A stretch of DNA of 64,000 nt from G963674955 sp963674955 (GCA_963674955.2 CAXXKR010000004.1:744001-808000), one strand, 5' to 3'; counted from the first letter of the stretch, positions 8,647-18,049 are shown. Made by a program: numbers and translations. Notes: a model not told the origin generated them from the letters alone.

Positions 8647-9987
8647 TTAAACGCCAACCGGAACCCTGCCGATGCTGAAGTAGGCGAAACCGCTCTCGCC
8701 CATCATGCTCGGCTGGTAAAGATTCCTGCCGTCGAAAACCAGGGGCGCGGAAAGCATCTTCTTGATCTTCGCGAAATCCGGATTCCTGAACTGGTTCCAG
8801 TCCGTGACCACGGCCAGGGCGTCGGCCTTTTCCAGGGCGTCGTACTGTTCCGGGACTATCTCCACCAGATCGTTGCCGGCAAGGACCTCGGCGGCACGCT
8901 CGTGGGCCACGGGATCAAAGGCCTTGACCCGCATCCCCTGCTTCGTGAGCATGTCTATGATCTCCAGGGCCGGGGCCTCGCGGATGTCGTCGGTGTTGGC
9001 CTTGAAGGCCAGCCCCCACAAAGCCAGGGTCTTGCCCTTCACCCCGCCCTGAGGCTCGAAATAATCTATTATCTTCCGGGCCAGGACCTGTTTCTGATAA
9101 TTGTTCACCTCGTCCACGGCGCTGATGAGCTGAGCCGTGTAGCCATATTCCTTGGCCGTTCCGATGAGCGCCTTCACGTCCTTGGGGAAGCAGGAGCCGC
9201 CGTAGCCCACGCCGGGGTAGATGAAGCTGTAGCCGATGCGATGGTCAGAGCCGATGCCCAGGCGCACCTCGCGCACGTCGGCCCCGACCCGCTCGCAGAT
9301 TCCGGCAACCTCGTTGATGAATGAAATCTTGGTGGCCAGCATGCAATTGGCCGCATACTTGGTCATCTCCGCGCTCCTGGTCTTCATGACCATCAGCTTT
9401 TCCCGGCTGCGGGCAAAGGGCGAATACAGGGCCTTGAGCAGTTCAGCGGTGCGGATGTTCTCGGTGCCGACAATGACCCGGTCCGGCTTCATGAAGTCCT
9501 TGACCGCGTCGCCCTCCTTGAGAAATTCGGGGTTGGAGACAACGTCGAACTCAAGGCTTTCGCCGCGCTTTTCAAGTTCCTTTTCTATAATGGAGCGGAC
9601 ACGGTCGGCAGTGCCCACGGGGACCGTGGACTTGTTGACCACGATCTTGAAATCCTTCATCAGGCTGCCGATCTGGGAGGCCACGGCGTCCACATACTGC
9701 AGGTCGCACGAGCCGTCGTCGCCGCAAGGCGTGCCCACGGTGACGAACACGAAAAGCGCCTCTTCAAGGCCCTCGGCCAGATCAGTGGTGAAGTTCAACC
9801 GGCCCTCGGCCACGTTGCGCTTGACCATGTCCTCAAGGCCCGGCTCGAAAATGTGAACCTTGCCCGACTTCAAGGTCTCCACGACCTTGGGACTGACGTC
9901 CACACAGCAGATGTTGTTGCCCATCTCGGCAAAACAGGCGGCAGTGACAAGGCCAACGTAACCGGTACCGACTATGCAGATATTCAT
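8647..9987 (-). CDS. ugd: UDP-glucose 6-dehydrogenase
   Basis: This enzyme oxidises UDP-glucose to UDP-glucuronate with two NAD+, feeding polysaccharide and lipopolysaccharide synthesis. The 446 residues show the N-terminal Rossmann motif (GTGYVGLVTA), the catalytic cysteine loop (GYGGSCFPKDV), and the C-terminal domain (LALWGLAFKANTDDIREAP). The start has an AGGAGA site. It is a single gene; a close relative could use another UDP-sugar, but UDP-glucose is the usual substrate. Confidence 0.95.
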   Translation of the reverse strand: MNICIVGTGYVGLVTAACFAEMGNNICCVDVSPKVVETLKSGKVHIFEPGLEDMVKRNVAEGRLNFTTDLAEGLEEALFVFVTVGTPCGDDGSCDLQYVDAVASQIGSLMKDFKIVVNKSTVPVGTADRVRSIIEKELEKRGESLEFDVVSNPEFLKEGDAVKDFMKPDRVIVGTENIRTAELLKALYSPFARSREKLMVMKTRSAEMTKYAANCMLATKISFINEVAGICERVGADVREVRLGIGSDHRIGYSFIYPGVGYGGSCFPKDVKALIGTAKEYGYTAQLISAVDEVNNYQKQVLARKIIDYFEPQGGVKGKTLALWGLAFKANTDDIREAPALEIIDMLTKQGMRVKAFDPVAHERAAEVLAGNDLVEIVPEQYDALEKADALAVVTDWNQFRNPDFAKIKKMLSAPLVFDGRNLYQPSMMGESGFAYFSIGRVPVGV

Positions 9988-10021
9988 TATGAATTGTCTC
10001 CTGATTATTAGTGACGTGCAC

Positions 10022-10050
10022 TGGTAACTTTAGTGCCGTTCCCTTGTCAA
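10022..10050 (-). promoter_or_regulatory. ugd: Possible ugd promoter
   Basis: A perfect -35 box (TTGACA) is followed after 17 bases by a poor -10 (TTACCA), about 35 bases ahead of the ugd start. Confidence 0.4.
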
Positions 10051-10078
10051 CAATGAGAGAATGAACGGCCCGCGCGCC

Positions 10079-10107
10079 TTGCCATCGGGAAAAAGAACGC
10101 TTAAACC
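10079..10107 (+). promoter_or_regulatory. Possible promoter of the pdxJ operon
   Basis: TTGCCA and TAAACC are spaced by 17 bases, 35 bases ahead of the pdxJ start. It is a modest match. Confidence 0.35.
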
Positions 10108-10141
10108 TTCAACGAACATGCATTAATACTTGGAGGAAGCA

Positions 10142-10867
10142 ATGCCCCTTTTATGCGTTAACGTCGACCACGTGGCAACCCTGCGCCAGGCGCGACTGGG
10201 CATCGAACCGGAACCGGCCACTGCCGCGTCAATCTGCGAACTGGCCGGAGCCGTAGGCATCATCACCCACTTGCGCGAGGACAGGCGGCACATACAGGAC
10301 CGCGACGTTGAAATCATCAGGCAAACCCTTAACACCAAGCTGAACCTGGAAATGGCGGCCACCGATGAAATGCAATCCATCGCCCTGAAAACCAAGCCGG
10401 AAACAGTCTGCCTCGTGCCTGAAAAACGCCAGGAACTGACCACCGAGGGCGGGCTGAACTGCATCGGGCGGGAAAAGGAACTGAGGGACTATCTCGCCCC
10501 ACTGCACAAAGCCGGAATCCGTTCCAGCCTGTTCATCGACGCCGACCCCAAACAGATTCAGGCCGCCCACTCAACCGGGACCGAGTACGTCGAAATCCAC
10601 ACCGGCCACTACGCGGACGCAAAAAACCATGTCGAGGAAAAGGCTGAACTGGAAAAAATCATCGCCGGAATCAGCATGGCCCAGAATCTGGGCATGAAGG
10701 TCAACCTCGGCCACGGCCTGAACTACACCAACATCCTGGCCTTTGCCCACATTCCCGGCATTTGCGAATATTCCATCGGCCATAGTATCATGGCCAGGGC
10801 CATATTCACTGGCCTGGACCGGGCGGTCCGGGACATGGTGGAAATAATCAGGACCTTCGTGGACTAG
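10142..10867 (+). CDS. pdxJ: Pyridoxine 5'-phosphate synthase
   Basis: PdxJ condenses 1-deoxyxylulose 5-phosphate with 3-amino-2-oxopropyl phosphate to make pyridoxine 5'-phosphate in the DXP-dependent vitamin B6 pathway. The 241-residue protein shows LCVNVDHVATLRQAR at the start, the HLREDRRHI segment, VCLVPEKR and GHGLNYTN, all family signatures. An in-frame TTG at 10130 exists but overlaps the GGAGG ribosome site that serves ATG 10142, so the later start is preferred. It opens a plus-strand operon that runs to 16960. Confidence 0.95.
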   Translation: MPLLCVNVDHVATLRQARLGIEPEPATAASICELAGAVGIITHLREDRRHIQDRDVEIIRQTLNTKLNLEMAATDEMQSIALKTKPETVCLVPEKRQELTTEGGLNCIGREKELRDYLAPLHKAGIRSSLFIDADPKQIQAAHSTGTEYVEIHTGHYADAKNHVEEKAELEKIIAGISMAQNLGMKVNLGHGLNYTNILAFAHIPGICEYSIGHSIMARAIFTGLDRAVRDMVEIIRTFVD

Positions 10868-10877
10868 GACAGGTTTT

Positions 10878-11249
10878 ATGATAGTCGGACTGGGCATAGA
10901 TTTGGTGGAGATAGAACGCATCCGCAATTCTCTCGACCGCTTTGGCGACAGGCTCCTGCAAAAGGTGCTCTGCCCGGAGGAAATCGAACGCCTTTCATCC
11001 GACCCGGCCCATCAGGTGGCCGCGCTCTTCGCCGGAAAAGAGGCCGCAGTCAAAGCCCTTGGGACCGGATTCAGGCTCGGCGTCACAATGCACGACATCA
11101 GAATACTGCACCTGCCGTCCGGAAAGCCGGAAATCCATTTCAGCGGCCGGGCCCTTGAGGTAAGCCGCGAACTGGGAGCCGAAAGGGCGCACATATCCCT
11201 GACCCATGAACGCGGCAACGCCGCCGCAGTGGTCATTCTGGAAAAATAA
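10878..11249 (+). CDS. acpS: Holo-[acyl-carrier-protein] synthase
   Basis: AcpS transfers 4'-phosphopantetheine from CoA to acyl carrier protein, switching on fatty acid synthesis. The 123 residues show GIDLVEIERI with the magnesium-binding Asp, FAGKEAAVKALGTG, and HISLTHERGNAAAVVI near the end. It starts 10 bases after pdxJ, and the pdxJ-acpS pair is common in proteobacteria. Confidence 0.95.
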   Translation: MIVGLGIDLVEIERIRNSLDRFGDRLLQKVLCPEEIERLSSDPAHQVAALFAGKEAAVKALGTGFRLGVTMHDIRILHLPSGKPEIHFSGRALEVSRELGAERAHISLTHERGNAAAVVILEK

Positions 11250-11261
11250 GGGAGTCGCGAC

Positions 11262-12788
11262 GTGTACCAGCCCCTGCCAACACCGGAAGAGATGGCCCTC
11301 TGGGACCGAAAAAGCATCCGGGAAATCGGCGTCAAGGCCGAGACCCTCATGGAGAACGCCAGCCGGGAAGCCTTGAATGTCCTTGCCGAGGAGCTTGGTT
11401 CCCTTGAGGGCAGGACGGCCTACCTTTTCGCCGGTTCGGGCAACAACGGCGGCGACGCATTCGCCCTGGCCAGGCACATGCAAAGCGCCGGGGCCGAAGT
11501 CACGGTCTTTCACACCAAGCCCAAGAAAAGCTACCGGGCCGAGACCAGATACAACCTCGTGCTGGCCCAGAAACTGGGCATCCCGCTCATGCACCTCGAC
11601 AAGATAGACCCCTTTTCCCTGGAGCCAGCGGACATTATAGTTGATGGACTGCTGGGCACCGGCTTCAAGGGCCGGCTCAGGGAAGACATGCTCAGGCTGG
11701 TCCTGGCCCTCAACAGGCTGGGAGAAATGGCCTATGTCCTGGCCCTGGACATTCCCTCCGGCCTGAACGGGCTGACCGGAAAGGCCGACCCGGATGCGGT
11801 CATTGCCGACGCAACGGCCACTTTCGGAGCGGCCAAGCTCGGACTGATGCAGCCCGAAGCCGCACTCTACACCGGGCATGTGTTCGTCTGCGACATCGGC
11901 ATCCCGCGGCAGGTGCGCGAGGACAACCCTCCGGGACAATTCCTCATCTCTCCTGAAATAATGGATATCCTGCCCCATCCCACCCCGAACATGCACAAGG
12001 GTCGGGCCGGGCACGTGCTGGTGGTCGGCGGTTCCGCCGGGCTGACCGGAGCGCCGCAGTTGGCGGCCCTGGCCGCCTTGCGCAGCGGCGCTGGGCTGGT
12101 AACCATCGCCTGCCCGGGCGGTCTGCTGGACAGGCTTTGCCCCCTGCCGGACATCATGACTCTGCCCTTGGGGCAAGGACATGACTGGAACGCAGACTGC
12201 GCCGAAATACTTTTGGAGCATGTGGAGCGCTACGATTCGCTGGTCCTGGGTCCGGGACTTGGCAGACAGCCGCAGACCATGAATTTCCTGCGCGAACTGC
12301 TGAAAAGATGCGTGCTTCCAATGATCATCGACGCTGACGCCCTTTTTCATCTGGCAAGCGAACCTGCGCTTCTGCCCAAAGGCGCGATACTCACCCCGCA
12401 TCCGGGGGAGATGGCCAGATTGACGGGCGGCAAGGTGGCTGACATTCAGAAAAACAGGATCGATTTCGCCAGGGATTTCGCCATGAAAAACAAAGTCGTG
12501 CTGGCGCTCAAGGGAGCCGGAACCGTTGTGGCCGAACCTAGTGGAACGGCTTACCTTTGCCCCATTTCCGCGCCCAATCTGGCTGTGGCCGGTTCGGGCG
12601 ACGTGCTGTCCGGAATGGCCGGAACTCTTCTGGCCCAAGGGCTTTCGCCGCTCAACGCCGCCTGCCTCGCCGTTTACAGGCACGGCCTGTGCGGTAAAAT
12701 CCTGGAAAAGGACTTCCCGGCACGGGGCAATCTGGCCTCGGAAATAGCGGAAACAATCCCCAAGGCTTTGGGGCGGCAAACAGACTGA
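11262..12788 (+). CDS. nnr: Bifunctional NAD(P)H-hydrate epimerase / ADP-dependent dehydratase
   Basis: The enzyme repairs hydrated NADH and NADPH. The N-terminal epimerase (about residues 1-215) has LFAGSGNNGGDAF and LDIPSGLNG. The C-terminal ribokinase-fold dehydratase (about 225-500) has VVGGSAGLTGAPQLAA, LTPHPGEMARLTG and GSGDVLSGM. The fused length of 508 is normal. Translation starts at GTG with a GGGAG site 12 bases after acpS. It lies in the biosynthetic operon before tsaE, a conserved pairing. Confidence 0.95.
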   Translation: MYQPLPTPEEMALWDRKSIREIGVKAETLMENASREALNVLAEELGSLEGRTAYLFAGSGNNGGDAFALARHMQSAGAEVTVFHTKPKKSYRAETRYNLVLAQKLGIPLMHLDKIDPFSLEPADIIVDGLLGTGFKGRLREDMLRLVLALNRLGEMAYVLALDIPSGLNGLTGKADPDAVIADATATFGAAKLGLMQPEAALYTGHVFVCDIGIPRQVREDNPPGQFLISPEIMDILPHPTPNMHKGRAGHVLVVGGSAGLTGAPQLAALAALRSGAGLVTIACPGGLLDRLCPLPDIMTLPLGQGHDWNADCAEILLEHVERYDSLVLGPGLGRQPQTMNFLRELLKRCVLPMIIDADALFHLASEPALLPKGAILTPHPGEMARLTGGKVADIQKNRIDFARDFAMKNKVVLALKGAGTVVAEPSGTAYLCPISAPNLAVAGSGDVLSGMAGTLLAQGLSPLNAACLAVYRHGLCGKILEKDFPARGNLASEIAETIPKALGRQTD

Positions 12789-12792
12789 CAAA

Positions 12793-13299
12793 ATGGATTC
12801 CGTGACGCTGCATCTCGACAACACCGACGAAACCCTTGAACTGGGCGCGATCATTGCCGCCCGCTACAAGGACTCCAGGGAATTTCCCGCCCTGCTCATG
12901 CGGGGAGAGCTCGGCGCGGGCAAGACCACCCTGGTCAGAGGGCTTGTGGAGAGCCTGCCCGGGGCCCAAGAAGCCGAGGTTTCCAGCCCCAGCTTCAACA
13001 TCCTGAACATCTACCCCACCCGGCCCGAAGTGGCCCACTTCGACCTGTACAGGCTGGCCGGGCTAACGCCGGACGACGACATCCTGGATCAATTGGAAGA
13101 TTCCTCCAGGCTGGCCGTGGTGGAATGGGCCGAATATCTGGAAAAGGAATTCCGTCCCGTTTCATACCTGCTTCTGACATGGACGCCTGTAAAGACTGGA
13201 CGAAATCTGAAAATAAAGGCAAATGGAAGGGCGGCTGAAGATTTTCTCAAGGCCCTTAAACCTTCACTTCTTAAATTCAAACAACAACACGCGCCATGA
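12793..13299 (+). CDS. tsaE: tRNA t6A37 biosynthesis ATPase TsaE
   Basis: TsaE is the P-loop ATPase that, with TsaB and TsaD, makes the N6-threonylcarbamoyladenosine at position 37 of ANN-decoding tRNAs. The 168-residue protein has Walker A GELGAGKTTLVRG (about residues 36-48), SSPSFNILNIY, a DLYRL segment and VVEWAEYL. It starts 4 bases after nnr, and its stop overlaps the lysC start in an ATGA, so the genes are translationally coupled. Confidence 0.94.
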   Translation: MDSVTLHLDNTDETLELGAIIAARYKDSREFPALLMRGELGAGKTTLVRGLVESLPGAQEAEVSSPSFNILNIYPTRPEVAHFDLYRLAGLTPDDDILDQLEDSSRLAVVEWAEYLEKEFRPVSYLLLTWTPVKTGRNLKIKANGRAAEDFLKALKPSLLKFKQQHAP

Positions 13300-14528
13300 A
13301 TATCGTAGTACAAAAATTCGGCGGAACATCGGTAAAAAATCTTGAATGCATGCGCCAGGTCATGGAAAAGGTCAGACGACCCCTTGATCAGGGCTCAAAG
13401 GTCGTCGTAGTTCTTTCGGCCATGGCCGGGGAAACCAACCGACTGCTGGAACTGGCCAACGAGTGGTCCGCCAACCCCGACCCGGCTGAAATGGACTCCC
13501 TTGTCTCCACCGGGGAGCAGGTTTCAATTTCTCTTTTCTCCATCCTATTGAAGGACCAAGGCATCAAGGCCCGCTCTCTTCTCGGCTTCCAGATTCCCAT
13601 CAAAACCAACGACGCGGCCGGAAAGGCCCGCATTGTGGACATAGATTCGAAAAATTTAAAAAGCTACCTGGATGAATACGATGTCCTGGTAGTGGCTGGA
13701 TTCCAGGGTTGCGACCAATCCATGCGCATCACCACCCTGGGCCGGGGCGGTTCCGACACCTCCGCCGTGGCTCTGGCCGCCGCGCTCAAGGCCGATGTCT
13801 GCGAAATATACACAGACGTTACCGGAGTCTTCACCACCGATCCCAACGTCTGCTCCCACGCCCGCAAGATGGACACCGTCGCCTATGACGAGATGCTGGA
13901 AATGGCCAGCATGGGAGCAAAGGTACTGCAAATCCGGTCGGTGGAATTCGCCAAGAAATACAATGTAAAAGTTCATGTCCGCTCTACTTTTTCAGATGAA
14001 CAGGGCACATACGTCACCAAGGAGGACAAGAAAATGGAAGCGATCATGGTATCCGGCATAGCCTACGACAAGGACCAGGCTCGAATTACAATCGTTCACG
14101 TGCCTGACAGGCCGGGCGTTTCCGCCTCCATTTTCTCGCCCATCGCCGAGCAGAAAATCCTGGTGGACATGATCGTCCAGAACACCAGCAAGGACGGCCT
14201 AACCGACATCACTTTCACGGTTCCCAGGTCAGACCTGAAAAAGACCCTGGAAATCATGGAGCAAAAGACCACCGAACTTAAGGCCGCCGAAGTTCTTCAC
14301 GACAAGCATGTGGCCAAGGTCTCGGTCATCGGCGTGGGCATGCGCAACCATTCAGGCGTGGCGTCAAAGGCTTTCCAGGCCCTGGCCAAAGAAAACATCA
14401 ACCTGTTGATGATCAGCACTTCGGAGATCAAGGTCACCTGCCTGATCGAGGAAAAATACACCGAACTGGCGGTCAGGACGTTGCACAACGCATTCGGGCT
14501 GGACAAAAACAACAATCAGGAACCATGA
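13296..14528 (+). CDS. lysC: Aspartate kinase
   Basis: Aspartate kinase phosphorylates L-aspartate in the first step toward lysine, threonine, methionine and diaminopimelate. The 410 residues show KFGGTSV near the N-terminus, the TTLGRGGSDTSAVALAA nucleotide-binding loop, and two C-terminal ACT domains from about residue 265 (VPDRPGVSASIF and VGMRNHSGVASKAF) that normally bind lysine and threonine for feedback. Both ends overlap neighbours by 4 bases, tying it to tsaE and cimA. Confidence 0.97.
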   Translation: MNIVVQKFGGTSVKNLECMRQVMEKVRRPLDQGSKVVVVLSAMAGETNRLLELANEWSANPDPAEMDSLVSTGEQVSISLFSILLKDQGIKARSLLGFQIPIKTNDAAGKARIVDIDSKNLKSYLDEYDVLVVAGFQGCDQSMRITTLGRGGSDTSAVALAAALKADVCEIYTDVTGVFTTDPNVCSHARKMDTVAYDEMLEMASMGAKVLQIRSVEFAKKYNVKVHVRSTFSDEQGTYVTKEDKKMEAIMVSGIAYDKDQARITIVHVPDRPGVSASIFSPIAEQKILVDMIVQNTSKDGLTDITFTVPRSDLKKTLEIMEQKTTELKAAEVLHDKHVAKVSVIGVGMRNHSGVASKAFQALAKENINLLMISTSEIKVTCLIEEKYTELAVRTLHNAFGLDKNNNQEP

Positions 14529-16120
14529 AACAGATAAAAATATACGACACGACCCTCAGGGACGGAACACAGGCCGAAGAGCTGAACCTCACAAGCGAAG
14601 ACAAGATACGCATAGCCCTCAAGCTCGACGAACTGGGAATCCACTACATCGAAGGCGGATTCCCCGGCTCCAATCCCACGGACAAGGAATTCTTTCGGGA
14701 GATCAAGAGCTACGACCTCAAGAACTCAAAAATCGCGGCCTTCGGCAGCACTCACAATTCCAAGAAGATGCCGGAGACAGACCCCGGCCTGAAATCAATT
14801 ATCGAGACCGGCACCGAAGTGATCACGTTGTTCGGCAAAAGCTGGGACATGCACGCCACCAAGGCGCTGGGCGTCAGCCTGGAAAGAAACCTTGAACTGA
14901 TCCGCAACAGCCTGGCCTACGTCCGCCCCCACGCCAGGGAACTCTTTTTCGACCTTGAACATTTCTTCGACGGATTCAAGGCCAACAGGGAATACGCCCT
15001 GGCCTGCGCCATGGCCGCCTACGAAGCCGGAGCCGACGTGCTCGTGCCCTGCGACACCAACGGCGGCACCCTGCCCCACGAACTGAGTTCGATAATCAAG
15101 GCCGTGATGCAGGCCGTGCCCAAGGCCAAACTGGGAATACACGCCCACAACGACTCGGAACTGGCCGTGGCCAACAGCCTGGAAGGAGTGCGCCAGGGAG
15201 CAGTGCAGGTCCAGGGTACCATGAACGGCTACGGAGAGCGTTGCGGCAACGCCAACCTCTGCTCCATCATCCCCAACCTTGAACTGAAAATGGGGCTTAC
15301 CTGCATAGGCCCGGAACGGCTGGCCCTGCTCACTCCCTTTTCCCGCTACATCAGCGAGACCGCCAACCTGCGCCCCTTCATGCGCCAGCCCTTTGTGGGA
15401 GCATCGGCATTCGCGCACAAGGGCGGAATCCACGTCAGCGCGGTAATCAAGGATTCCCAGACCTACGAACACATCAAGCCGGAACAGGTGGGCAACAAGC
15501 AGCGAGTCCTGCTCTCGGACCTGGCCGGGCGCAGCAACATCATCTTCAAGGCCAAGCAATACGGCTACGACCTGGACAAGGACGACCCGGCCATACCGGA
15601 ACTCCTGGACGAGCTGAAACGAAGGGAGCAGATGGGCTATGAATATTCCGTGGCCGACGCATCCTTCGAACTTCTATTTCATGAGACCCTTGGCCACTCC
15701 AAGGACCATTTCGAATTCCTGAATTTTTTCGTGGTGGACGCAAAAAGACAGGAAGACAAGGAGCCGTTTTCCGAGGCCACGGTCATCGTCAGGGTCAACG
15801 GACAGGAAGAACACACGGCGGCCAAGGGCATGGGCCCGGTCAGCGCCCTGGACAACGCCCTGAGAAAAGGGCTGGAGCGTTTCTATCCAAGTCTTTCCGA
15901 AGTCAAACTCACGGACTTCAGGGTCCGCGTCCTGCCCGGAGCGATCCGCGACACCGGCGGCACGTCCTCGCACGTCCGGGTACTCATCGAATCAAGCGAC
16001 AGGCACAACACCTGGACAACCGTGGGTGTGTCCTTCAACATCATCGAGGCCTGCTGGCGCGCCCTGACCGACTCCATCAACTACAAGCTGTATCACGACG
16101 AACTGACAAAGAAATCCTGA
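14525..16120 (+). CDS. cimA: Citramalate synthase
   Basis: CimA condenses pyruvate and acetyl-CoA to (R)-citramalate, giving a threonine-independent route to 2-oxobutyrate and isoleucine. The 531-residue protein has the isopropylmalate-synthase-type TIM barrel (YDTTLRDGTQ, YIEGGFPGSNPTD, HAHNDSELAVANS). A C-terminal LeuA-type allosteric dimer domain follows (about 410-525). The length and the ...GFPGSNP segment separate the CimA subgroup from LeuA and homocitrate synthase. Coupled to lysC by a 4-base overlap, it places branched-chain and aspartate-family control in one transcript. Confidence 0.92.
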   Translation: MKQIKIYDTTLRDGTQAEELNLTSEDKIRIALKLDELGIHYIEGGFPGSNPTDKEFFREIKSYDLKNSKIAAFGSTHNSKKMPETDPGLKSIIETGTEVITLFGKSWDMHATKALGVSLERNLELIRNSLAYVRPHARELFFDLEHFFDGFKANREYALACAMAAYEAGADVLVPCDTNGGTLPHELSSIIKAVMQAVPKAKLGIHAHNDSELAVANSLEGVRQGAVQVQGTMNGYGERCGNANLCSIIPNLELKMGLTCIGPERLALLTPFSRYISETANLRPFMRQPFVGASAFAHKGGIHVSAVIKDSQTYEHIKPEQVGNKQRVLLSDLAGRSNIIFKAKQYGYDLDKDDPAIPELLDELKRREQMGYEYSVADASFELLFHETLGHSKDHFEFLNFFVVDAKRQEDKEPFSEATVIVRVNGQEEHTAAKGMGPVSALDNALRKGLERFYPSLSEVKLTDFRVRVLPGAIRDTGGTSSHVRVLIESSDRHNTWTTVGVSFNIIEACWRALTDSINYKLYHDELTKKS

Positions 16121-16144
16121 ACAGATGAAAAACGGAACCACATA

Positions 16145-16960
16145 ATGAGCAACCCCAGGCGCATCTCGGTCCTTTGCGACAACACATCCGTCAGTCCCGA
16201 ATACGGCCACGGATGGGGGTTCTCCCTAGGTATTGAAACCGGCGACGGGCTTTGGCTCTGGGACACCGGAGCCAGCGGCCTTTTCCTGAAAAACGCCGAA
16301 AAGATGAACATCGACCCCGGAAAGGCCAAGGGGCTGGCGCTGAGTCACGGACACTATGATCACACGGGCGGCATTTCCGCTCTTCTGGAACAGACGGATT
16401 TCAACGGTCCCATCGTCGGCCACCCGGAAATCAACCGCGACTGCTACTCGATAACCGACGGCAAGCCTGTCAAAAGCATCGGCGCTCCCAAAAAGATAGA
16501 GAAATTCATAGCCGTAAGCGATGTAACCGAACTCACTCCCGAACTGGTCATGCTGACCGACATCAAGCGCGAGCCGGGGCTGTTCCAGGCCGTGAAGGAT
16601 TTTTATCTCGACCCGGAAGGCATTGATCCCGACCCCACCAACGACGACGCCTTCCTGATCCTGGACACGGACAAGGGACCGGTGGTCATCCTGGGCTGCT
16701 GCCACAGCGGACTGTTGAACAGCCTCAGGCACATGCGCGAGAAGCTTGGCATAGGCAAGGTCTTTGCCCTGCTGGGCGGAATGCATCTGTTCAAGGCGGA
16801 TGAAAAGGCCTGGGAGGAATCGGCGCGGGCCATTGAGGAGTTCGGCGTCCAGGAGGCCTATCCGGGCCACTGCACGGGCCAGCCCGCAGCGGATTTTCTC
16901 AAGGGCAGGCTGTCCTGCAAGGTGGCCGACCTGGGATCGGGACTGGTTCTGGAATTCTAA
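16145..16960 (+). CDS. Metallo-beta-lactamase-fold hydrolase
   Basis: This 271-residue enzyme has the metal-binding motif HGHYDHTGG (about residues 72-80), a second ligand region ILGCCHSGLLN, and GGMHLF and PGHCTG histidines later. It resembles the family annotated as 7,8-dihydropterin-6-yl-methyl-4-(beta-D-ribofuranosyl)aminobenzene-5'-phosphate synthase, but the substrate in bacteria is not established. It follows cimA by 24 bases and closes the operon, with a terminator right after it. Confidence 0.82.
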   Translation: MSNPRRISVLCDNTSVSPEYGHGWGFSLGIETGDGLWLWDTGASGLFLKNAEKMNIDPGKAKGLALSHGHYDHTGGISALLEQTDFNGPIVGHPEINRDCYSITDGKPVKSIGAPKKIEKFIAVSDVTELTPELVMLTDIKREPGLFQAVKDFYLDPEGIDPDPTNDDAFLILDTDKGPVVILGCCHSGLLNSLRHMREKLGIGKVFALLGGMHLFKADEKAWEESARAIEEFGVQEAYPGHCTGQPAADFLKGRLSCKVADLGSGLVLEF

Positions 16961-16961
16961 A

Positions 16962-16997
16962 AAAACCCCCGCAAGGCCATCGCCTCACGGGGGTTTT
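16962..16997. terminator. Terminator between the metallo-hydrolase gene and gap
   Basis: A ten-pair stem (AAAACCCCCG / CGGGGGTTTT) encloses an inner AGGC/GCCT hairpin. A-rich and T-rich flanks allow it to work for both convergent transcripts. Confidence 0.88.
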
Positions 16998-17017
16998 CAA
17001 TTCCAACTTGCTTAAGC

Positions 17018-18001
17018 CTAAATCATTGAAGCGGCCTTTTTGATCAGCCTGAGAAGCTGGTTGGTGAAACCGGCCTCGTTGTCGTACCAAATGATGAGCT
17101 TGAGCTGGGTTCCGCCCATGACCCGGGTCAGGGGCGCGTCCACCACGCCGCCGTAAGTGCTGCCCATGAAATCAACGGAAACGAGCTGTTCCTCGGTGTA
17201 GCCCATTGAGTCGTTGGCTGCGGCCTTGAGCGCGGCGTTCACTTCCTCGGCGCTCGTTTCCTTCTTCAACTCGCAGACCAGATCGACCAGAGAAACGTTG
17301 GGCGTGGGCACGCGAACGGCCATGCCGTCCAGCTTGCCGCTCAGTTCCGGAATGACCAGTCCCACGGCCTTGGCCGCGCCCGTGGTGGTCGGGACCATGT
17401 TCACGGCGCAGGACCTGGCCCGGCGGATGTCCTTGTGGGAACCGTCCAGGATGCGCTGGCTCATGGTGTAGGAATGCACAGTGGTCATGATGCCGTGCTT
17501 GATGCCGAACTTGTCGTTTATGACCTTGGCCACGGGGGCCAGGCAGTTGGTGGTGCAGGAGGCGTTGGAGATGATCTTGTGCTCGGATTTCAGTTCATCC
17601 TCGTTCACGCCGACGACAACGGTCACATCGGCATTCTTGCCCGGAGCGCTGATCACGACCTTTTTGGCCCCGCAGGCCAGATGCTTTTCGCAAGACTCGC
17701 GGTCCGTGAACTTGCCCGTGGTCTCGATGACCAGATCGCAACCCAACTCGCCCCACTGCCATTCGCCGGGGGCGTTGCGGGTCACCAGAACCTGTTTGCC
17801 GCCAAGCAAGAACCCCTTGTCGTTGGCCTGGGCGTTCTTGAACTGTCCGTGAACCGAATCATATTTCAAAAGATGCGCCAAATCCTCGTTGGAAGCCCTG
17901 GCGTTGACGCAGACCAGCTCAAGACCCTTTTCATCGGCCAACAGCCTGGTCAGATAACGTCCGATGCGGCCGAAACCGTTAATTCCCAGCTTGACTGCCA
18001 T
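17018..18001 (-). CDS. gap: Type I glyceraldehyde-3-phosphate dehydrogenase
   Basis: The enzyme converts glyceraldehyde 3-phosphate to 1,3-bisphosphoglycerate, or the reverse in gluconeogenesis. The 327 residues include GINGFGRIGR, the catalytic segment SNASCTTNCLAP (Cys about 151), HSYTMSQRILD and WYDNEAGFTNQ. At the end of beta-strand 2 the usual NAD-selecting Asp after Asn33 is replaced by Ala (NAR at 33-35), as in some enzymes that accept NADP. A good promoter and an AAAGGAG site lie upstream. Confidence 0.96.
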   Translation of the reverse strand: MAVKLGINGFGRIGRYLTRLLADEKGLELVCVNARASNEDLAHLLKYDSVHGQFKNAQANDKGFLLGGKQVLVTRNAPGEWQWGELGCDLVIETTGKFTDRESCEKHLACGAKKVVISAPGKNADVTVVVGVNEDELKSEHKIISNASCTTNCLAPVAKVINDKFGIKHGIMTTVHSYTMSQRILDGSHKDIRRARSCAVNMVPTTTGAAKAVGLVIPELSGKLDGMAVRVPTPNVSLVDLVCELKKETSAEEVNAALKAAANDSMGYTEEQLVSVDFMGSTYGGVVDAPLTRVMGGTQLKLIIWYDNEAGFTNQLLRLIKKAASMI

Positions 18002-18049
18002 ATCTCAATCTCCTTTCATGAGGTTCGTAAACGAAACATATACAAACAT

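Noticed and set aside
10995..12854. 619-codon open frame antisense to acpS-nnr
   Set aside because: It is the complement of genes with full family motifs in a GC-rich region; its peptide shows no domain and no start signal.
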